Positions 10,501 through 21,961 of a DNA stretch of 64,000 nt are shown one piece after another. Positions within the stretch are counted from its first letter, which is position 1. Every line of letters starts with the position of its first letter. Below the pieces are notes generated by a model that made no database searches, was not told where the DNA came from, and saw only the letters and a list, made by a program, of their open reading frames with translations. The DNA is from Erigeron canadensis (taxonomy: Eukaryota; Streptophyta; Magnoliopsida; Asterales; Asteraceae): contig NC_057766.1 in NCBI RefSeq assembly GCF_010389155.1, forward strand, positions 43,038,463 through 43,102,462, in the 5' to 3' direction. A program made the translations under genes and the position numbers.

Positions 10501-13083
10501 GGCATATGCAGTTGGTGTTGTATCAAAGATTATGCATTGTATCAATGTTAATGCCGTCTGACATATTGCTGATACAAGATCATATAGAATTTGATATTCA
10601 ATGCAAGAAAACTGTGATATGGTAGGCTATTCTGATGGCCATCGGGTGGGGCAAAACGAGACATGAAGAGTAGAAGTACAGTGTTTTACTCTTGGGTCTG
10701 AACTAGTCACTTGGGCATCAAAGAAGCAAGCTATTGCTTAAATGTCGTCAATGGAAGCAAATTAGGTAAATGCAACAGCACCAGCCTAGCAAGCTATTGG
10801 GCTAAGAAGAGTGCTAAGTGACTTGAACCAAATGCAGCATCAAGCAACTACGATCTTTTGTGACAACGGGTTAGCAGTTGCCATGACAAGAATTCAGTAT
10901 TATATAGTAGAATTAAGCACAAAATATTAATCATTTTATACACAATTTGGTTGATGAATAAAAAATACTGTTAAAGTGTAGCAAAACAGATCAGCAGCTA
11001 GTGGACTTATTTACCAAGTCTCTTACAAGAGCCAAGCTTAAAGAATTTCGAAATCAGGTATGTATGATTGTTAAATCAGTAATTCAAAGTCCGGTGCAGT
11101 AACTCAACGCCTGGTTCCAAATTTGTGGGAAGATCTTTATTTTCATTTTATTCCACTTAACGTTAATAACATATTTGCACATTTTAGTTCGGCACGTTAT
11201 ATTTAAAAGCCTATAAAAGCTAGCTTAAGATTCGATAAGAATAACCAGCTTTATTCAGTTATTCCAACTTTGCTTTCTTCCTTATCAATTTCTTAAGTTT
11301 GTATTACCTCCATTCCAGCATCGGATGGCAGTTGTATTTGTAACGATTTAGATTGGCCCCAAGACACCTTCTTGCCTAGACCCCAAAAACAAAATATAAA
11401 ACATTAGCTTGAGAAGTTGAAATCATTACTCTAAACCTAAACAAAACCAGATAAACTCTATCACTAAAATAGATTCACTCATTGCAAGCATTACAAAAAC
11501 TTTCCTTCTCTAAGATAGTCTATTATGTACTGTAAATATGTAAATCCCAACTTTTACGTACAAGCAATATATATACTAATTCATAAAGCACTTGACCATT
11601 TTCTTAAATTCCAAATTTTGTAAGAACAAAAAAATTCCCTACCAGCTAAACACTATATGGAGTTTACATTTGTTATTCATATAACTTCATTGATGTACAT
11701 GAAAGTCACCACTAATTAAATTGTAACAAAAAAATACAAGATTTATTAGGAAAACCACCTCCAACAAGTCTCTATATTACACCGCCACCCATGATAGTCC
11801 TATGTTGGCCACCATCAACCCTAGCCGCTATCTTGACAAAAATTTTGAAATACATTTTTAAAAAACGTTTGATTTAAAGTTGAGGTTAAAAACTCTAGAA
11901 ACCATCTTTGGTTGCATCGCGGGGATATTCTAGTTTATACTGTATATATATAAAGTTGTTAGGTACCTAAGCTTAGGTGTGGAATACTCACATACTAATT
12001 TTATAATCCATAAAATTCATGGAGTCCCAAGCAATTATCCATTAAACAAAAAATATTAAAAAGTTAGTATGTGAGGGGTTCCACACCTAAGCTTAAGTGT
12101 CAGACAGCCTTATATTCACTTTTCCCATATATATATATACACACACACACACACATACATCCCAGTGTATTAGGTAATAGTGAAAAGCTAAAGCAGAAAT
12201 CTTTTAGTGCGATAACTTTTATATTAGGTGATATACCACATGTAATTGAGAGCATTTCACATGTTAAAAAGTCAACAAGTGTACCCAATCCCGCCAATAT
12301 TTTTTTTTATTTTAAGGCAAACTACTCTACTCCTACCCCTAAATTGCATGAACACCCGTCGAGAAAACCTCAACAATCCACTCCTGCAAATGTAGAACGG
12401 GGGACTCAAAACCTGGTGGAATACCCCAAGGTCAAAGACCTTACCTATGGGTCACTAATCCCGCCATTTTAGTTATTCTTTTGGTATCACTTCAACCTTT
12501 GGGCTTAATCTAGTGGTTTAAAAGTGAAAGTTCACAAAACAAGTACATTATATGGAAAATGAGTTATCCTCCTAAAAAATCTTCCTAAAACTCCCCCTAA
12601 TATTATAAAGTTTTGACATGTGGATTCCACCAATTCTCGGTGGAAGCATATATAATTGCTCACATTATTATATACATATATATATATAACTGTGTGTGAG
12701 TGTGTTGTATAGGAAGAGAAGGATATACAACCTGTGTCGGCTTTTGCGGGTTGTTCAATTGTAAGAAGTTTACTAGTGCTTGCAGGAACAATCTCAATCT
12801 TGTCAATATGATGCAAACTACGAATACGATTAAGTCGGAGATTAGAAGCATCGAGTGTATCAGCTTCATCAGGATAATCGCCATTATGTTTATCACTCAA
12901 TTCAGATATGGTATGGCTCCGACGAATCGGCGCGAGAGGTATTTTCATCAATTTTAGAACTGACCGCGATCGTTGATGATGGTTGGTTCCACGACCATCA
13001 TTATCATCAATAGGATGTTTATTATTATTATTTGTGTGATTATCTGATGATGATGATGATGATGAAGGTTCTGGAAGTGTCAT
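4579..13083 (-). CDS. IRE: IRE-family AGC serine/threonine protein kinase
   Basis: Sixteen exons, high to low coordinate: 13083-12732, 11375-11308, 8823-8647, 8549-7314, 7234-7062, 6924-6675, 6592-6500, 6411-6271, 6189-6097, 5983-5779, 5676-5591, 5438-5298, 5212-5156, 5084-4914, 4839-4759, 4668-4579. All phases agree, giving 3414 nt and about 1137 residues, typical of plant IRE/IREH1/IRE4 kinases. Seen: a Ser/Asn-rich N-terminus; the family block [13 protein letters not shown]; a Cys/His finger (C448, C451, H459, H463, C467); the kinase domain from about 722 with glycine loop SRGAFGRV, K752, HRD 844-846, DFG 864-866 and GTPDYLAPE; and the C-terminal [13 protein letters not shown] block ending at TGA 4581-4579. 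An in-frame stop precedes ATG 13083. Introns 4 and 11 use GC donors. The family is linked to root-hair growth in Arabidopsis; which paralogue this is (IRE, IREH1 or IRE4) is not resolved. Confidence 0.92.
8925..11300 (+). mobile_element. Decayed Copia LTR retrotransposon in intron 2 of the IRE-type gene
   Basis: The + strand carries broken Copia reverse-transcriptase blocks (about 9890-10020: HFDVKSAF, then KALYGLKQ) and RNase H/tail blocks (about 10620-11060: KSTSG-like, [22 protein letters not shown]), with many stops and frameshifts. Related but diverged sequence flanks the body: about 8930-9100 resembles 11070-11240 (both have a tttagtt..gcac segment followed by a tagcttag/tagcttaag segment), consistent with old LTRs. 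Gag and integrase are not recognisable. No target duplication was found, so the limits are approximate. The element is antisense to the host gene and fills nearly all of intron 2 (8824-11307). Confidence 0.75.
11952..12126. mobile_element. Hairpin MITE, family A copy 1, in intron 1 of the IRE-type gene
   Basis: Inverted arms: cctaagcttaggtgtggaat near 11964 against its near-complement around 12080-12105 (ggttccacacctaagcttaa). It is bordered by (TA)n on both sides. A second copy with the same layout is at 57108-57291. No protein is encoded. Confidence 0.75.
12297..12456 (-). mobile_element. tRNA-derived SINE, in intron 1 of the IRE-type gene
   Basis: Flanked by the direct repeat aatcccgcca at 12287-12296 and 12457-12466. 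Read on the - strand it has a box-B-like ggttttgagtccc and ends in an A-rich tail (T-rich at 12299-12310 on +). The target duplication plus tail support SINE retroposition. Confidence 0.72.
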
Positions 13084-13127
13084 TATCAGATTAACTAATT
13101 ATTGTGAGTGTGAAAATTGAGGAAGAA

Positions 13128-13160
<33 letters not shown>

Positions 13161-13781
13161 AAAAAAGAAAATGAAATTTTTATTTTTAGGTTTTGATTGA
13201 TTGGATGGATCATGGATCAAATTATTTGTGTTTGATTTGGGGATGTTTTGAGATGGCAGAGATTTTCGCGGGAAGCGGAAACTTAACACGTCAAAGGGTT
13301 TTATCAAACTTTTAGGTTCATTTAGGTGAAATTTTGCTTTTATTTTCTAATAACTTAAGAACCCGGGTGATACCCGGGTAGTATTATGATAACTGGGTAA
13401 TGTTAAATGTAAACACATGACAACACAAATAACTACGAAATAAGTTGTAATTTAAAATAGAATACGCTAAAAGTTCATTGCAATAAAAAAATGTATATGT
13501 ATGTAAGCAATAAACAATGTAATTATACTAAACAATCTAAACATACAAACCGTATAAAGTTTCATAAATATCTATTTAACAACATATACCAATGATTTTG
13601 TGTTGTCAATGATATGAATTAGGATTTGGACGATCAATGCGATACATTTAAGCCTGGGTAATACACGGATGGTGTTATCGTAATTCACATATAGTTTATA
13701 TCAATATAATTGTTACCGTATAAAGTTACTCAATGCAATAATTACTCTTATTTTATAAATTATTATTACGTTAGTTAATTC
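13084..13781. other. 5' flank of the IRE-type gene
   Basis: A (GAT)n tract of about 11 units at 13128-13160 lies about 45 bases before the start codon, probably in the 5' leader (as ATC repeats in the transcript). Near 13361-13379 acccgggt occurs twice around a GAT spacer, a short perfect dyad. The rest is AT-rich and without genes. Confidence 0.5.
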
Positions 13782-14291
13782 CTATGATGCACCGAAACTT
13801 CAAACAGGTCGGCGTACCCGTTTCGAAAACTCCTTAGGAACCGAAACTCGTACGAAACGTTTCCTTGAAGTTTCCATATATACCGAAACATTTCTATGAA
13901 ACTTTCATGTTGTATCTAATTAATATTGAGGTTTAAATGAGCTTTTTCTATTGTCATCTTGCGACTATGCATACCCCCAAACACAAACCCCCTACATTAT
14001 ACAATTGAGATTACCATCAAGCTTTTTCTATTCCAAAATTGATTGGTAAAAATTTAATTCATTATCACCGGTCACCATCAAGCATATATTATAAAACTAT
14101 ACATATATAATTATACATAATTTCACAAGTCCCAAGTTTCTCTCTATATAAAATCAATATATTTTTATATTTTTAAAATTTTTCATTGTCGTATCTTTGT
14201 CGTATCCGTATCCTAAATTTTTTAGTTTTGCCGTTCCTCGTTCCCGTATCATTCCCGTGCCCATTTGCCGTATCCGTTTCGGTGCTACATA
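13782..14291. mobile_element. Non-autonomous hAT- or MULE-type element
   Basis: Terminal inverted repeats atgatgcaccgaaac (left) and gtttcggtgctacat (right), flanked by agttaattc at 13773-13781 and 14292-14300 (9 bp; 8 bp if the first base belongs to the element). The interior has repeated accgaaac / cccgtatc motifs and no open frame. Confidence 0.72.
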
Positions 14292-15051
14292 AGTTAATTC
14301 ATTAACTTTACAATTATTGTGTTAGTTGATATTTTAGCTTTATATCAAATTATAATGCAACAATAATAAACATTACATATATTTCTTTTATAACATGTAT
14401 GGGTTAAACCGGGTTTATTCACTATAATAAATAGAATTACAACGAATCAACTTAAGAGTTTAAAGAACATATCCAAAGTTATAAATAAATTAAAATACTT
14501 TCTACCATAATAAACAAACATGATTTCAAATATTGAAGAGGCTACCAACGATGGACATTTGAATTGATAAAGAATTAATTTTTTGGAAAAATCTTAATAG
14601 ATTAAGAGAAACACTCATACAAATAATTAGGAAATTTTTTTTTTATAAATTTATGACATCATAAATATCTTTATTTAATGGTAATAAGTGAATGAAAGGA
14701 TTCTAACCATGCCACATAAGATTATTTTTTGAAAAGTTTTAAGAATGGACTTGAATTTTATATATGAAAAAGATCTCAAATCTCATAAACTAGCATGAAT
14801 GTATGTTTATTTTCAACAAGACGACTATCCTATTAATATGATATTACTAGTTAATCAACTCTTATTTATTCTGATTTATTAAATAAAAAATTTATATAAT
14901 ATATAAAATTGTTTACTGGAACAATATAATATGAAAAATAACGATTATGTTTGATGAGTATACATAGTATTAGGTAGTTGGTCAAGTAAAAGCTAACCAA
15001 GCTAATGATGTTTAGCTTGTCACCGAGACATGGCTCATAACTTATTTCTTA
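14292..15051. other. AT-rich spacer
   Basis: No gene, long repeat or RNA feature was recognised. Confidence 0.4.
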
Positions 15052-15364
15052 GACTATCCGCATCAGTTCAGGATATCCTTTTAACAAACATCCTAATCAA
15101 CATGCTACGTCAGCTTTTCATCCATTTTTCCCACAAACACTTTTTACCTACAACAATAATATATTCATCCTTCTTACAAACAACCAAATAAACTCCAAAG
15201 TAACTTTTGTCTTTTATCTTTATCTCTCCTCATCATTCCCCATCCTTCTCTACAAACAACCATTGATGGACATCCTCCATGTCATCACCCACATCAATAA
15301 TCTCCCTACAAACACTCTCCATGTCACCACAAATATCCTATAGACATCCTTGTTGTGGATGTTC
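15052..15364. mobile_element. Tourist-like MITE (PIF/Harbinger type)
   Basis: Imperfect inverted ends gactatccgcatcagttcag and its counterpart (right end ttgttgtggatgttc), with TTA at 15049-15051 and 15365-15367 as the 3-bp target duplication. Non-coding, 313 bp. Confidence 0.65.
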
Positions 15365-15367
15365 TTA

Positions 15368-16436
15368 TAGACCCATACCATTTTTAATTGACAGTCATTA
15401 ATACATTTCACTATTTTAGAAATTGATGCATATCATTGTGATACTTTTCTTTAATAGAATTCTTCATATTATGAAATGCATACCTTAGATTCAGTAAAAG
15501 ATTTCATGTTCATGTTATGTACGTTTAACCGGTATTTTCATAGATTGTCATAGATGATCTCAGTCTATATACTCAAATGCTTTATACGTATACAGGTTGA
15601 TTGTAAAAAAGTTTCTGATTATATGGATTATCCGCATTATTAAAAAGTTTACCATATGTGAGCTTGCGTTTTGGAGACATGGAATTTGACCCAATACTAT
15701 TTAGTATTCTTAGACTTTGTTTTATTGTTTATTAAATTTTTTTAACCCAACATCACGTTTTATTTCGATTGGATTTTGATACCCAAAATCTGAGCCCAAA
15801 TCATAAGTTTGGTTAAGTTATTGACTACAAAACTATTAATTAAACAAAAGAATGACCAAAGCATCGGTTGCTTCCACTTGTGGCCTTCTTTAAGCGCCTC
15901 CAGCAAAAGACTTCGTTGGAAGAATAAAATCTAAACTCGATCAAAGAACTTAGACGCTTATAGAGCCTGTTTAAGAAAAGAAAGTTCACTCCAGAAGGAA
16001 GCAACAATAGTCATTACACCGCGTCTAATGCCGAGTAAGGCAACGTATGGAACATATATATAATGTGTTTAAGTTTTTAGTTTTTCGATTTTAATTTTTT
16101 TAAAAATAAAAGGAGTTTTCATATTTTGAAAACGGATAAAAATTATAAAAATATGTTCAAAACTAAAGAATGTTATTTTCATTTTTCATATAAGAAAGCA
16201 TATTCTATTCTACTTGTTGTGGTGGGGTGGGGGTGGGCATTGGGTTGGGTGGCAGGGTAGATGAAGAGAACTAATATAATTGAGTGAGGATTTCATCAAG
16301 TTAATATCAATTTGAGAGGTAAAGTTGGGAGGATCATGATCATTAGATTGAAATCAATGGTTAAGATTCAATGTTTATCTTTGAATCTCAACCTTTGATT
16401 TTGATCCAATGGTCAATATCTTTTTAACTTTACCCA
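15368..16436. other. Intergenic spacer
   Basis: AT-rich with a short G-rich stretch near 16220-16260. No coding or repeat feature was supported. Confidence 0.4.
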
Positions 16437-16453
16437 TCAAGTTGTAATAACTT

Positions 16454-16603
16454 CCAGTGGCCACCAGCCGCCATTTTCCAGGAGAGGTCCTGGGTTTGCG
16501 TCTTGCCAAAGACAAACTTGAGATAATCAGAGGATTATTAAGTGGTTGAGATTCACCTGGTACCAAATGGTACATGAGATCAGGGGTTCCCATCCAATTA
16601 CTC
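16454..16603 (+). mobile_element. SINE, family C copy 1
   Basis: A 150-bp insert flanked by a perfect 17-bp duplication tcaagttgtaataactt (16437-16453 and 16604-16620). Contains a box-B-like gtcctgggtttgcgtct. A diverged second copy in opposite orientation is at 56.25-56.39 kb. Confidence 0.85.
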
Positions 16604-17278
16604 TCAAGTTGTAATAACTTAAACGAATCTCTACCCAATATAATTTGAGGTATTCATAAATTTGAAAAATGAAAATGGAAAATAAATTATAAAAAAAAAA
16701 AATTGTTTTCAAATTTCCAATTAAAGATATAGTACAATTTTTTCTATTTTTCTTTTTATTTTCCAAGAAAATACCGAACAAAAAAATAAGTGGGCTGTGG
16801 GCGGTATAGTGGCAAATGTGACATCTAACTGCCACGTGTTTTCAAGAACTTTCCATCGAATCGGCACTTATTTCAATCCGTGACGGACTGATAGATTTAA
16901 ACTCTCAAACCTTTGACCCAAATCATGAACCATATACCATGTCACATTCCCACATAGATAATAAACGTATTCACACATCTACGAAACATATCATAAAAGT
17001 ACAAAACAGAATATAACCAAACCTATATATGTGCAGAATTAATTGTTGTAAAAGCTAAAACATAAAATCATTGAAAACATCTACTATAATTAATAATTAA
17101 TATTCAAACAATAAAAACACCAAAGACAGTCTTCAAACATACAAGTTTAGAATGCAAAAGGGATATGTATCAACAATACCATATCTAAAAAAAAACAAAT
17201 AACAATTCATATTAGTAGAAAACCTGATAATCCTGAAAAATAACATTGTCCGACACGGAACAAGCCAGAGAATAGACT

Positions 17279-17513
17279 AGTTTCCAGGAGGACCAAGACC
17301 CTGCAACGCTCTGATGAAAAGAGCGAAAAGGACAATCAAAAGTATAACTATCACCAAGAGAACAACGATGATGATAATCAAGCATGTCTTGGGTATTTTC
17401 GCGCAACACTTTTTGTTGTTGGCTGCTTTGTCATCAGAAGAAGAAGGTAAGATGTTGAGGACTTTGTCATTGGAATTATTAGGCATCTTACTGTTGGCTT
17501 TTTCGGTAGACAT
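17279..17513 (-). CDS. Small single-span membrane protein, hypothetical
   Basis: 78 residues, not recognised as a known family. The first 43 residues are polar and Asn/Ser/Lys-rich. A KKCC motif (34-37) and C44 precede one strong membrane segment of Ile/Val/Leu (about 45-67). A short tail ends in GLGPPGN. This is the layout of a tail-anchored or type-II mini-membrane protein; the juxtamembrane cysteines could be acylated (inference). The reverse strand of 17591-17600 holds a TATA-like ccatataata about 80 bases before the ATG. It is intronless, surrounded by Helitrons and SINEs. The clear polar-to-hydrophobic design argues for a real gene, but the hydrophobic run is low in complexity and chance cannot be excluded. 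Confidence 0.5.
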
Positions 17514-17658
17514 ATCAGCTATTGTTAGCTAGGGTGGTGAATATTGCAATGTGATATATTGCAGTAGAAATCTACAGATTTAAGAAAAGGATATTATATG
17601 GCAGCTAATGAAGGATTACTTGTGAAGAATGCTTTGTTCCACTTTTTACCGATTTATA

Positions 17659-17980
17659 TCTATACTCTATATTAAAGAAAATACCCCCCATGTTGAAAGT
17701 TACATGGGGAAATATCTAAAATGTCCTTCTATGTAATATTTTCACCTACAAGGCTACAACCCTTTAAAATATTTTCACATACACTATTCTCTTAACATTA
17801 ATAATTAAATTACACTATCAATCCTTTATTGTTCTAAAATATCTCTATTAACCTTTTAAATCAATTACTTTTATATGAATTATTTACGGCACTCGACGTC
17901 GCATCCACCACCAACACTCGCCTCCACCACCACACCGTCACCGTCACGACCACCGTCGCATCGCGCGGGTACAATGCTAG
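17659..17980 (+). mobile_element. Short non-autonomous Helitron-like element
   Basis: Starts TCTATACTCTATATTAAAG after an A and ends with a GC-rich hairpin-forming segment (gtcgcatcgcgcgggt), then caatgCTAG before a T. This is the 5'-TC...CTRR-3' structure with insertion between A and T that defines Helitrons. No rolling-circle replicase or helicase is encoded. Confidence 0.75.
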
Positions 17981-18175
17981 TAACAATTTAATTTTATACT
18001 AAGGATTTACTCGTATTACTATATTTAAACACAAACACAATATTTATTACCAAAATATTAAATTTTGAAATCTTTTTAATTTTTCATGGTTATTGAGTTT
18101 CCTTATATATAGAAATATCAATATTATGGTAAATTGGTAAGTAACTTAATAAATAAATAAAAAAATGTTAAATGA

Positions 18176-18300
18176 AGCCCTATAAACTTCGCTTAACATG
18201 CATAAAAAAAATTGTATTTTTCATATCAATCGTCCTTGAATTTTATGGTAAGTGTACAACTATATAATACATTTTAACGGAAGCTTTTAGGGCTTCGTTT
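18176..18300. repeat. Short inverted-repeat element
   Basis: gaagccctataaacttcg at the left and gaagcttttagggcttcg at the right form imperfect inverted ends. A related interior (aacatgcataaaa... followed by cttttcatatcaa) recurs near 28590-28700, so this is probably a MITE family. Confidence 0.5.
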
Positions 18301-18330
18301 GCCACATTAAATTGTAAGACCACTTTTCAG

Positions 18331-18675
18331 TTATAAGATATATATACAACCTTTGACCTTTAAAAGCATTTGATCCTCTTATTTTTTCAAAAAAGAATTT
18401 GATCTACCCAAATTATCCATCTTTTTATTTACAAATTTAATATCTCCATTTAATATACCTATAATATTTTTGATGAAATTATTTACGACATACATCTCTC
18501 AATCCTTAAAATAACTACAAAATCTCCTTTATATTAATTACTTTTATATTAATAACCACGTCACTATCAACACCGCCGCCGCCGCCACCACCACCACCAT
18601 CCGTCGTCGCCGTCACTATCACCCGTTGCCGCCACAATCTCACCACACCGCTACATCACGCGGGCATATGACTAG
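18331..18675 (+). mobile_element. Helitron-like element
   Basis: The 3' part carries CCGCC/CCACC repeats, then atcacgcgggcatatgaCTAG before a T, matching its neighbours at 17.66 and 18.81 kb. The 5' end is uncertain. Confidence 0.6.
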
Positions 18676-18805
18676 TTTACACATCAAAGAAAATATATAG
18701 TTTGAAAAACAAACACCTCATCTTTTCTTTATACGATACCATGTTAGGGAAGCAGGGTACTCAGTACTCACATGTTACATTACAAAATATTATGAGCTAG
18801 ATATA

Positions 18806-19137
18806 TCTATAAATCCTTATAAAATATATAGAATTCTTAAAACTCAACACTTTTTTATACCAAAAATACCCTTATTTCTTAATTTTAATTTTCATATACA
18901 TTTAATCTATACTTTTAAACTATCTAATAAAAAACAACTTTCTTTTTAAATAACATTAATGATTAAATTATATTACCATATTTTTATTTTTCAAAATATC
19001 TTCATTAACCTTTTAAATCAATTGATTTTACATCAATTATCTACACCATTTGACTCCGCCTCTACCACCAATAGTTGCTCCTTCCACTACACCATCGCCG
19101 CTACAACCACCGCCGCGTTGTGCGGATACCGTGCTGG
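18806..19137 (+). mobile_element. Helitron-like element
   Basis: Begins TCTATAAATCCTTATAAAA after an A and ends with ccgccgcgttgtgcggatac, then gtgCTGG before a T. CTGG satisfies CTRR. The body contains the same aaccttttaaatcaatt segment as the copy at 17.66 kb. Confidence 0.68.
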
Positions 19138-19380
19138 TATAGCTAAAATAGAAATAGAAATACTTAACAAGCAAGTATTGAGCTCTTACATTTTTATTTT
19201 ATAATATTGAATTTTATTTTTCCAGTTTCGTTGTATACATAAAAAAGTCATTTTGACACTGTTGGACTTAAAAGTTATGCCTCATGGTGAGAGCTAGTCA
19301 ACATCAACATTATAGTATAAAAGAAAAGATTAGAATAATAAGTTTTAAATTAGCCGAATATATTAACTATGGTGACATCT

Positions 19381-19566
19381 CAACCATTCCCAGTGGTCAG
19401 GGATATTTTCTAAATTTATCATGTGGTCACGAGGTGTACCCAAGGTTTTAAGTTTGAGTCTTGGGGTTTTCATCTTAAAAGAATTTTCCACGGAGAAGGA
19501 GTTAGAGATCCAAAAAATCTCTGGTTAAAATTGCCTCTAAAATCTCCAAATCGAAAGTCACTTTTA

Positions 19567-19599
<33 letters not shown>
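19381..19599 (+). mobile_element. SINE with 30-base A-tail
   Basis: Flanked by actatggtgacatct (19366-19380) and actattgtgacatct (19600-19614), 14 of 15 identical. The head has catgtggtcacgaggtgtac and the box-B-like aagtttgagtcttgggg. An uninterrupted A run from about 19568 to 19598 forms the tail, so this is a fairly young insertion. Confidence 0.85.
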
Positions 19600-19869
19600 A
19601 CTATTGTGACATCTATGTTATAATAATTCTAAATTCGGAAAATATATTATATCTTTGTACCAAAATACAGAGTAAATATTTACCTTAATTACTAATATTA
19701 GTTTATATCTTAATCTTAATATAACTCTTGAGTTGCAAACAAAATTATATCTATTTGATCAACTTCTCATATTATTCTTATTTTTAATTAAAATTAAAAT
19801 TACTAGAAAATGAAAACCTAAAATACCTAATAATAATGACAAACGGCAAAGTTATCACGTTAAAATCAA

Positions 19870-20030
19870 TAGATGGATTAATACATGGTAAAAACTGAGA
19901 CTTATGGGTCTTGGGTTCAAATCATATAATAAAGATCGACATGAGTTTTCACATAATGGGTCCCTCTGTAAATAGAGTTATGTATATGAAAAATCTTGTC
20001 GTTCAGCCCCAAATAAACAATAAAAAAAAT
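19870..20030 (+). mobile_element. Possible old SINE
   Basis: A box-B-like gggtcttgggttcaaatc near 19905, followed about 100 bases later by an A-rich tail. No clear target duplication. Confidence 0.35.
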
Positions 20031-20039
20031 AGAAGTAAA

Positions 20040-20872
20040 AGACGTAATTATTACATTTTTGGGTTACTATTACATTTTTTTATACATTAATGTTACTATG
20101 TGATTCTATAGTTGCAACTTACAAAAAAAAAAAAATTATATCATGAGTCATGACTTGTAAACTACTGATGTTATATCAGTTGTCATATCACATTAACAAA
20201 ATACACATATTTGTAACTTAATAATTTATTTTTATTTTATTTTTACTTAATAATGTAGTCTACTTTACTTAATAATGTAATTTTATTCGTAATTTATTAA
20301 AACCTTTTTATTATTATTTTAATTATATTTTTTGATATGATATATGACATCTAGGTCGTGACTCGTGACTTTCGTCACTCCCTAAATTATTATATGGACA
20401 AGTTTTAAATTATCTGCCATAAGCCCACAACCAAATGCTCTAAGCCTGTTTGGTTGAGAGTAGATAAGCATTGTCTTCAAATTTCACTTACACTTACAGG
20501 AGTTATTAAAAGGATTCAAGAGTCCTGTGTTTCATTTTAAACATTCAATTATACCATCACTTTTGATGTATCTAACACAACTATGCATTAATAGTTTATA
20601 GTTTGATATACTTATCAAATGTGATGGTACGAAACTACGAATATCATCGCCCTTTTATATGATGGTGTAAGTTTAAAGGCCTTCGGTTTAAATAATTTAA
20701 TATCAAAAGAAAGACTCATTTTCATTCTGAAAAGATAAAAATGGTAAAATTGCTTCGTCCAGTTTCATATTGACGGAAAGTCGGAAACAAGCATTCACCT
20801 ATCGGAGCTTAACATGCTAACATTGTCAACATTTTGACAAACTTCTGTCGATCACAAAATACAATAGTTATT
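20040..20872. other. AT-rich spacer
   Basis: No gene or defined element was recognised. Near 20447 gcctgtttggttgagagt resembles a Tourist terminus without a partner. Confidence 0.4.
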
Positions 20873-20890
20873 AAACATATCCTATTTGGA

Positions 20891-21192
20891 GATGATGAGT
20901 TGGTGCAGTGGTTTGGAGCTTTCCTGGTGACCTATAGGTCTCAGGTTCGAATCTCCATTCCACCAACTTTGAGATGGCTTGGCTTGGGTATAACCAGCTA
21001 AGTCTCGGGGGCAGGGTTTACCCCTATTGATCGTCATGATTAGTAGGGGGTTTACCCCTAATTGGGTATTTAAAATAGGCAATTCTACTTCGAGGGAGCT
21101 TTATAGCGTGGACCTGGTTAAGACAACGCATGCTAAGACCTCTCGCCGTCGAATCACGACACGAAGTTTCAATCGAAATTTACCTTTCAAAA
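20891..21192 (+). mobile_element. SINE, family B full-length copy
   Basis: Perfect 18-bp target duplication aaacatatcctatttgga (20873-20890 and 21193-21210). The head resembles a tRNA promoter: gttggtgcagtggtttgg (box A) and caggttcgaatctcc (box B). The tail half (gggtatttaaaataggc through the tcgaatcacgacacgaag region) recurs in the copy at 33.1 kb. It ends in a short A run. Confidence 0.88.
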
Positions 21193-21961
21193 AAACATAT
21201 CCTATTTGGAAAACACAATACATATTAATTGTAACATCAATTACTAGAGACAATAGTATAGAACGCAAACTGCATATACATCAACAAGACACGGTCTAAT
21301 AAAATCAATACTCACATTCCGGATCTCCCTACTTGAAAAAGAAGTATAAAGGTGCTCCTTATCACGTCAAGCCAACGTCTAGAACATTTACGGTACTTGA
21401 TATGAACGTTGATCGGTGCAAGATCATTTCATCGAGACAATGGTGCTTCGAACCACTCAATGAAGCTTAAGATGAAGAGCGTGGAATGCAATGACACAAA
21501 AGAATACGAGTATCACAAATATTACTATCACGGGGATAGTTAAAAACGCACATATAGTCCATATATTATTGGTTTTTTCAGAACAAAACATTATTGTTAT
21601 ACTAGTGTGAATTATATGCGTTTTGATTTGAAGAGTTGAAATCGAAAATTGCAGTAGTTGAGAAGCCAATTCGTCATGAAACGCACAATTTATAATAATT
21701 AAGAATTCAATAGTCAAATTTAATTTGTAAGAATTAGATTAGATTACAGTGAATCTTGATAATTTTTCAACTTATTTCGGTTTCTATAATATGGAAATTG
21801 GTATATCTTTTCTTTAATGAAACCGAATTCCGCTCGATTCCAGCTAGAAACATCGTAATATTCCAGTTAGCTTTCTCTGAAAATATCCAGATTTAACTAT
21901 TTAAATTTGGTATTATTATTTATACCCAAAATGTAGATTGTGTGATTTTATTTATTTATGA

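Noticed and set aside
16375..16835. Overlapping - strand frames at 16.4-16.8 kb
   Set aside because: They run through a SINE and its target duplications and have no protein features.
20925..20970. tRNA-like ggttcgaatc box
   Set aside because: It is the box B of a SINE with an 18-bp target duplication and A tail; no cloverleaf with matching acceptor stem was found.
21457..21717. 86-codon frame on the - strand with a hydrophobic segment
   Set aside because: Only weak similarity to the 17.3 kb protein; composition is low in complexity. Mentioned as a possible decayed paralogue but not called.
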